Positions 57,736 through 64,000 of a stretch of DNA of 64,000 nt are shown one piece after another (the first letter of the stretch is position 1; each line of letters opens with the position of its first letter). Position numbers and translations under genes: made by a program. This DNA is from Phycomyces nitens. Taxonomy: Eukaryota > Mucoromycota > Mucoromycetes > Mucorales > Phycomycetaceae. Under the pieces are notes generated by a model. It saw only the letters and a list, made by a program, of their open reading frames with translations. It did not search any database and was not told where the DNA came from. The stretch is from positions 310,001 to 374,000 of the forward strand of contig JAHRBC010000001.1 in the NCBI GenBank assembly GCA_022702545.1. Direction: 5' to 3'.

Positions 57736-60700
57736 TAACGACGTGCTCAACTACTGTCAGTCCCTACATATGCTCTTCATCACAGAAACATGGCTCCTAT
57801 CACCTGTGCGTATACCCACATCATGGTCCCAAATTCATTTGTACGGATCCCCTGTTGCTGGGAACTACCGTGGGTCGATGGGAGTTTCATTGTTAATCTC
57901 CCCCTCCTGCCCTTATCCTGTCACCCAAATCCCTATGCCCAACAATTATGCCCTCGCAGTCAAGATTGGCACCCTTCGACTGGTTTGCCTATACCTGCCA
58001 CCAAACATGCCCACTGCCGATGCCCTTTCCGTCCTCTCAGCCATTCCTTTAACTGATGACACCATTATATGTGGCAACCTCAACGCCAGACTGGGTTCTC
58101 TCACTGGTGATTATGCCACCAATTCCCGCGGCCTAGCCCTCTGTGAGTGGCTAGAAGAACGCTCCCTTACTGTCCTTAACGGCTCCCTCTCTCCATGCAC
58201 CCCCACCTACATTTCCTTCCACCGTGATGTTGAAATCAGCAGCATCATTGACCTCTTCATCACCAACACCAACCTCACCAACCCCTCCCTCCACATTGCC
58301 ACCGAACTCTCCTTGGGCTCTGACCACCGCCTCCTCTCCCTTTCCTTTACCTATGCCCTCCAACCCGCCCCCCCCCCCCCCTCCCATTTGACGCCTCTGG
58401 AACCTATCCCGTCTCAAGGAACCAGAGTGTTTAGACTTATATACCTCCACCCTCATCACCAATTCCGCCCCCCTCCGTTCCACTCTGCAAGAAATGGTAG
58501 AAAATCCGCCCTCCTCTCCTCCCCCTATTGATGCCCTCACTAACGATTTCAACTCACTCATTTATGACTCTCTTAGTAGCTCAATAGGTAACCGCCCTCC
58601 CCGTCCCTCCAAGTGGAAGAAGTTCTGGACACCTGCCCTTCAAGAGGCAGCCAACCATCGTGATGGTTGCTACAAGCAATGGCGTCAAGCTTGTGGCATA
58701 GACAAGATCAATTGGTGGAGCCGGCACCAACGAGCACATCTGGAGTTCCGCCAAGCCGTTCAGACCGCCAAACGCACTTCCTGGCACGCCTTCTGTGAGG
58801 CTATGGAGAGAAACTTTGGCAAAGCTACCTCCAAAATCAAGCAGTTGAAGCGTTGCCACCAACCCCAACACACTTTCCAACATGACAATGGTCCCTCCGC
58901 AGCTGCTGAGACAATGCGCGCACACCTGTCCTCTGTCTACAGTGGTCACATCCTTCCCGTCTACAGTGGTCACATCCTTCCCGTCTCCCGTCCTCCCCCT
59001 CCTCCTGACACCCTCTCTCTCACCCCATTCGCCTCTGTCGACTCACCATTCGATTCGGCGATGGTTGAAGAATACATGCGTTGGCTCCCTACCCGAAAAG
59101 CCCCTGGCCCAGACCACATTCGCGCAGAAATGCTTAAACCCGTCCGTCGTTTTGTTGCCCCCCTCCTCTCCCTCCTCTTCACCATCTGCTGGCAGTGGTC
59201 ATACGTTCCTTCCCTCTGGCGTCAAGCCCAAGTCTTCCCCATCTTCAAAAAAGGGAATCCATCCGAAGCAGCCAACTATCGACCAATCTCCCTCACCTCA
59301 GTCATTAGAAAGCTCTTCGAGATGTGTATTGCCCCGATCCTTCACTCCCATTCCCCTCCCCTTGACGTCTCCCAAGGTGGTTTCCGTCCTTGTTGTGGTG
59401 CCCTCGATCAAGCCCTATGCCTCCATGATCTCATGAAAGCCCACTATGCCCGTCACCACCACTACCCCGTCGTTGCCTTCCTTGACATCAAGGCTGCCTA
59501 TGATACCGTTGACCGACGGGTCATATGGCATGCTCTTGCCCAACGTCAAACCCCTCCCGCTCTTTTGGCCTTACTCGTCAACATGTTTGACGATGTGTCT
59601 ATCTCTGTCCTTTTGGGCAATTTCGTCTCCTCTCCTTTCGTTCCGTCAATGGGTGTGCTGCAAGGTTCTGTCCTCAGCCCCCATCTTTATTCTATTTACA
59701 TCAACTCCCTGCCACCACTCCTTCGCACAGTTGCCACTCCATCCTCCGCCACTTTCATCCCATCGCCCTCTCCCTCCTCTTTGGATGCCTACCAGTCCCT
59801 TCTTGCTCCTTCAGGTGTGGATGGCTTTGGGCATATTCGTTCCCCCACCCCCATCAACTCTCTCCTCTTTGCTGACAACATAGCCATTCTTGGCAGTAAA
59901 GTCAATGTGCAACGCATGCTTGACCTCGCTGCTGAACACTCCTTTGCTCTTGGATACCGTTGGAGTCCCTCCAAGTGCGCCGTCATATGTCCTCCCACCC
60001 ATGCCCTCAACCCCACTTCCCTCTCCCTCTACGGCGAACAACTCCCCTTCGTCAAAGAGTTCATCTACCTTGGTGTCCCATTCCGTTCCAAGGGGATCTC
60101 CTCCTCATCCCTGGTCTTGCACCGAAAACCTGGCACTCTTGCCACAATGGCAACACTGAATGCCGTTGGTGCATGTCGTTCTGGCTTTTCCCTGCTGCTG
60201 AGTTCTCAGCTGTACAAGTCGTTCATTCGACCAAAGTTCGAGTACGGACTCGCCATTTCTGCCCTCATTGGGCGTGATTACAAGAACCTGGAGAAACTGC
60301 AAGACAAGTGTTTGAGAATGATTGTGGGTGGTCACGCCACGTCATCTACAATCGTCCTCAAACACTTGTGCAACTTACCCAGTATCCGGTTCCGTGTTGA
60401 CGTTCTTGTCACAAAGTTTTGCCTTCGTGCACGTTCCTTGCCTTCTGGCTGTCTCCTCTCGCTCCTTCTCCTCCACCATCCCCAGCACTCCTCCCTCAAC
60501 CGCCTCCGCTCCAATGCCCTCTTCTCCAACCTTCCCCCCACCCTCCGCACCTCCTTGCCCTCCCTCTTGAAAAAGCACTTTGAGTCAGTCCGTCAGATCC
60601 ATTTTGGATATTTCTGCGACGAGACTGACCAAGTGCTTATCAGAGCATGTCGCCCCGACCTTGGGGTTGACCCCATCCTCTTCCTCCCTGCCTCTTGTGT

Positions 60701-61719
60701 AGAGCGCAGCCGCCTCGTCCGATGACGTATGGGTTGGTTGCCTGGCAGACCCAAGGAATGTCCTTGTGGTACTGACCACACCTCCCGTCGTCACTTGGCC
60801 GAGTGCCCCTCCATTCCCTCTTCCCTCTTCTCCGCACTACCTCCTCCTTCCTCGCTCCTTGGCCATCCCATTGATGCAGCCATCTCTTCCCTTCCCTCGT
60901 CCGCCGCCCACCCTCGCCCACCCTTTTGGATTCCGCTCCTCACGATCCTTTGGCACATAGACAAGCTGTGCAATCCTGATGGAGAGTACACCCACGAGAG
61001 GGACCATGGTGCACTGGAAAAACGGGCTTGATTACCAGTGTGGAAAGATAAGTAAACAATAGTGTAATTACCTGAATTATGATAGACTCTACATATAATT
61101 CCGCTTGAGAACAACCTGGTCTTAGCTGCTAGCAGTATGTCGTGATAATTGCTAGCATAATTATTGAAAGAGGTGCTGCAGCTGAGGTCCAGTAGCACTT
61201 TTGGCGGGTATATCTAATTAGGTTATGGGGGGATTAAGCATTTAAATGTGCGGTTCCGTTTTGAAAGAATCTATTTTGAGAGAATAACACTGTAGTATTT
61301 TACATCTTTACTACACTTTTTTCATCCTCATAGTGTAGTATTTAATCTTCTTTATTCTTCTTGACCAATAATATATCACCCATTATTTGATTTCCCGTTT
61401 ATAATTGATTGGTAATGTTTTACGTTTTTATTTTTATTAGAAAGAATAGAATGTTTCTAGGTTTAGGGTCTACTATTACGCCTATTCCTATGGCCTAGCC
61501 GTTTCTACCCGGTTGCCTGCTGCTATTTGGATGGAATATTTTTCTACATAAAAAATACCTGCAAAAATATGAATATCCAGTGATTTTTTGGGCTGCGGGA
61601 GTGTTCTGTAAAAGATAAAGAAGTGTTATTGATATGGGGTACAAAGAGAAAATTTTTGTGTGTCAAAAGATACTTACATTGCAAGAGATGGGCAAGAGTG
61701 CGCAAAGGGGACTTGAATT

Positions 61720-62229
61720 TTAAGGCTGGATGGGCTGTGTGGCGGGTTTTACTATAAAAAAGGGAATAAAAATTAATATGGGTGAACAGAGTGATGATAT
61801 ATTTAATTTACATACCAGGAGCCGAATGGGTTATCAAAGTAGGGGGTATGGTGTGCAAAGGAAGACCAAGTGAGTCTATAAAGCACATAATAATAATTAT
61901 TAATAAATAGTCTGAATAATATTTTGGATAAGCAAAAGAGATTTATAAAGAATATTACCTTTATGATTACAATCACGAATGATGGAGGAGGCCGATGGCG
62001 TGAATAGAAAGGGCAGTCTACAATGGAATAGAGTCAGAGAGGGAACAAGTATGATTGAAAGAAAATTTTTTACCTGGTGCCGATGACATCCTTACATAAG
62101 TTGTTTGGCCAATCTAAGAGAGAAAGTGAAAATAATTTTTATCAAGATGATGATACCAGTGAATGCGGCCAGTGAGTATTTGTCTAGATGGCCATTGTGG
62201 AAAGGATGAGTTGCAATGGGAGCGCACAT
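61720..62229 (-). CDS. Conserved small third gene of the CACTA family, copy C
   Basis: Exons 62157-62229, 62074-62113, 61959-62017, 61816-61875 and 61720-61751: again 73, 40, 59, 60 and 32 nt. The 87-residue product starts MCAPIATHPFHNGHLDKYSL, has DWPNNLCKDVIGTR and LHTIPPTLITHSAP and ends KPATQPIQP. It differs from B at a handful of residues and has no stop or frameshift. The would-be upstream exon (MQIGLDIVFGLNPSC) loses frame in a T run, which argues that the ATG at 62229 is the real start. Confidence 0.6.
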
Positions 62230-62659
62230 CTATGAAAAAGAGATTAATTTGTGTGTATAAAGAGGTATAAAAAATGTCTTACCAGAGAAAGGCGCCAATA
62301 TCAAAAAAGCAAGGAAAAGGAAAAATAAAGGGAACCAAAAAAAGGAGAGAGTCTGAAAAAATTTTCACCTTTGAAGCATGCTGCGGAAAGCATGATGGAT
62401 TGAGCCCAAAAACAATATCAAGGCCGATTTGCATCTCAGTGCTTCAAGACAATAGAGGAACATCTTTATAGTCATTCAAAATGCCTATATATAATGACCT
62501 TTTTGATATTCAACCTCTCTTACCTTTACACACACACACACACACACTTACTCACTCACTCACCCAAACAGTTTTTGTATGTATATGGTATTTATTTTTA
62601 TTTCAATTGAACAAAAACTAATAATTATAATCGAAATATACTTTACCATATTCTAGAAA

Positions 62660-63831
62660 ATGGTTAACCAAAGAAGAACAATTGCTCCTCGTCCCACTCC
62701 TGCTGGTCCTGCTCCTGCTCCTGCTCCTGCTCCTGACATGGAACAGATTATGGCAAAGCTTTCCGAGATGGAAGGCAAAATGACAAACGTCGAAGTGCAA
62801 GTGGGGTCTGTAAAGGCTCAACTCAACGTTGTTGTGGCTGGTAATGCTTCAGCCATTAGAGCAATCGGTGCATTGGGTAGTGCCCATAACACTGCTCTTG
62901 TCAACTCTCCTGCCATTCCTGTTGCACCTGTTGCTCTTCTACCAGTTGTGCCAACCAAGCAGACAAACAACGATGTCTATGTAAGTAGCAAATTATATAG
63001 TATGTTATCAATTCATTATCTCATATACTGTGTCAGACGGCAATTCGCAAATTTATGTGGAAGCCAAAGTTTTCGTCGAGAATAGCTGCAGAGATGTTGG
63101 CAAACAATAATAAGCCAAAGTGGAATACAAACGTTCCTTTCAACCAAAGTCCAAACAAGGAGTTAGTTGTTAGGATCCTCAACTACTTGGAGCCCAAGTT
63201 TGAGAGCAAGGGAATGAGGAGAAGCGATCTGTACAAGAATCTTCACACCAACTTCAGGAGCCAAAGTTCCAGAGACAAGAAGTCTTCTTCGGAGAAAGCT
63301 GCCGTGAACACTCGTTCAAGAAGGGCAAACCGTGCAGGCGAGGTAAGATATACTTTAAATAACTAATAAATATTTAATATCAAAGAAGCAGTATTAACTG
63401 AGAATTTTAGAGCCTTTCTCGGCGCTTGAATGCTTACCTTGACAATGAGGACACAATCAATGAGATGATGGGCAAAGATTGTGCCAACATGATAATAAAG
63501 GAGGCAATGTCCGAGGGTGAATCTGACATAGAGACATCTGAAAGTGGTACCAAACGTGTCATCCGTACTGTTCGCCCAGGATGGAGAAGTGATGAGGTAA
63601 ATAATAATAAGGCAATAACTGGGTTACGTGTCTGAATTGTTATATAAAATATTAATACTTGTATTTCAGTTTAATAGACTCATCACTATTGTTGACTCTC
63701 ATGTCCTTGATGGAATGGGTTTGCATTCCCATCAATTCTTGCCTCGGGTTTTTAAGAGTGTGTCAAACTCAGCGGCCCCAAATGACGTGGTTTCCCGCCT
63801 CCCACAGTGGGCTTTTAGAAACGATGTATAA
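62660..63831 (+). CDS. CACTA accessory protein, copy C (324 aa)
   Basis: Exons 62660-62980, 63037-63342, 63411-63596 and 63670-63831 (321, 306, 186, 162 nt). It has two extra residues from an expanded Pro-Ala repeat (GPAPAPAPAPDM) compared with A and B. The rest is collinear: coiled coil, basic exon 2, EAMSEGESDIETSESGTKR, RPGWRSDEV, RLPQWAFRNDV. Intact. It converges on the transposase stop at 63961. Confidence 0.8.
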
Positions 63832-63960
63832 ATAAAGTTGTTGTTTATATTTTCTCACCCACTTCCCCAAGAACGTAATACCGTCAATATATATAAAGTA
63901 TATTTTTTGGTGCCTTAATTTTGGTTATCTTTAAAAGAAGAAGATATTTTTTATTTTATA

Positions 63961-64000
63961 TTAGGCGCAGATTTTTTTGGGAAGAGGGATGACGAGCATT
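63961..64000 (-). CDS. CACTA Tnp2-like transposase, copy C, 3' end only
   Basis: The final codons MLVIPLPKKICA and TAA (63961-63963) match the C-terminus of copy B exactly. The rest of the gene lies beyond the window. Confidence 0.85.
   Translation of the reverse strand, partial: MLVIPLPKKICA

Larger units (their letters stand above)
50772..61011 (+). pseudogene. LINE 2 ORF2 (endonuclease and reverse transcriptase), split by CACTA insertions
   Basis: Pieces 50772-50830 (MSEISFGLWNANSLQPRAI) and 57739-61011 join in frame once 50831-57735 and one TAA are removed, giving RAINDVLNYCQSLHMLFITE. The endonuclease (ITETWLL, GNLNARLG, SIIDLFITN, GSDHRLL) is followed by a frame change at the 14-C run 58368-58381. 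RT: KAPGPDHIRAEMLK, NYRPISLTSVIRKLFE, FLDIKAAYDTV, GVLQGSVLSPHLYSIYINSL, and FADN in place of FADD (Asn codon 59877-59879). TGA at 60723-60725 precedes a C-terminal finger (CPCGTDHTSRRHLAEC). The frame is ended by CACTA copy C at 61012. The endonuclease Asp also reads Asn (GNLNA, 58076-58078). CR1/Jockey-like in style. Confidence 0.85.
61012..64000. mobile_element. CACTA-like three-gene transposon, copy C (continues past window)
   Basis: Begins CACTGGAAAAACGGGCTTGA at 61012 inside the end of LINE 2 ORF2. Same subterminal DNA, small gene and accessory gene as A and B; the window stops in the last exon of the transposase. By eye it is closer to B than to A. Confidence 0.9.

Noticed and set aside
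58151..60921. Many antisense ORFs across LINE 2
   Set aside because: Shadows of the C-rich ORF2; the RT and endonuclease motifs are all on the plus strand.

Overview
The window looks like nuclear DNA of an early-diverging fungus, most likely Mucoromycota/Mucorales. The reasons are short GT-AG introns, AT-rich intergenic DNA, animal-like orthologues (TMEM97, UXT) beside a fungal RabGAP, and a dense set of DIRS, Ty3 chromovirus, LINE, MULE and CACTA elements. A Phycomyces-like genome would fit, but that is a guess from general impression. No bacterial, viral or CRISPR features were seen.

Layout. (1) 1-3.7 kb is a host gene island: a TMEM97/EXPERA protein (-, cut by the window edge), a UXT-type prefoldin-like protein (-), and divergently a TBC RabGAP with a coiled-coil tail (+). 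(2) 3.9-13.95 kb is one large Mutator-like (MULE) element on the minus strand. It encodes FAR1 + MULE DDE + SWIM + OTU cysteine-protease-like domains and was split by a nearly intact Ty3/Gypsy chromovirus (6170-11607; 279-bp LTRs; 5-bp target duplication). (3) 14.1-23.2 kb is old debris: a broken Tnp2-like transposase with a TA-flanked miniature element inside it, a second MULE/OTU fragment, and a decayed DIRS retroelement. (4) 23.2-42.6 kb holds three CACTA-like elements (A, E, F). (5) 42.96 kb carries tRNA-Ile(AAU), followed by an L1/Tx1-like LINE with a clean 13-bp target duplication (43.1-48.5 kb). (6) 49.9-61.0 kb is a second, different LINE, split by CACTA copy B plus a short foreign CACTA end. 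CACTA copy C begins at 61012 and runs off the window.

The most interesting content is the CACTA-like family. Five copies (A, B, C, E, F) in at least three subfamilies share one architecture. A multi-exon Tnp2-type transposase with an N-terminal Cys/His finger and an acidic linker converges on a four-exon gene for an unrecognised ~300-aa accessory protein; its second exon is exactly 306 nt in every copy. In A, B and C a third, previously hidden small gene of five tiny exons (87 codons) is transcribed away from the accessory gene, and all exon lengths and the reading frame are identical in the three copies. Spliced remnants in the same place in E and F suggest the third gene is ancestral.

Nearly all elements are inactivated by nonsense codons explainable by C-to-T or G-to-A transitions, with occasional one-base slips in homopolymers. 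Several catalytic Asp codons have become Asn the same way. CpG-directed decay is the simplest reading. Exon boundaries were assigned by eye from GT/AG sites, reading frame and comparison between copies; all homology calls are from memory of protein families, not from searches.
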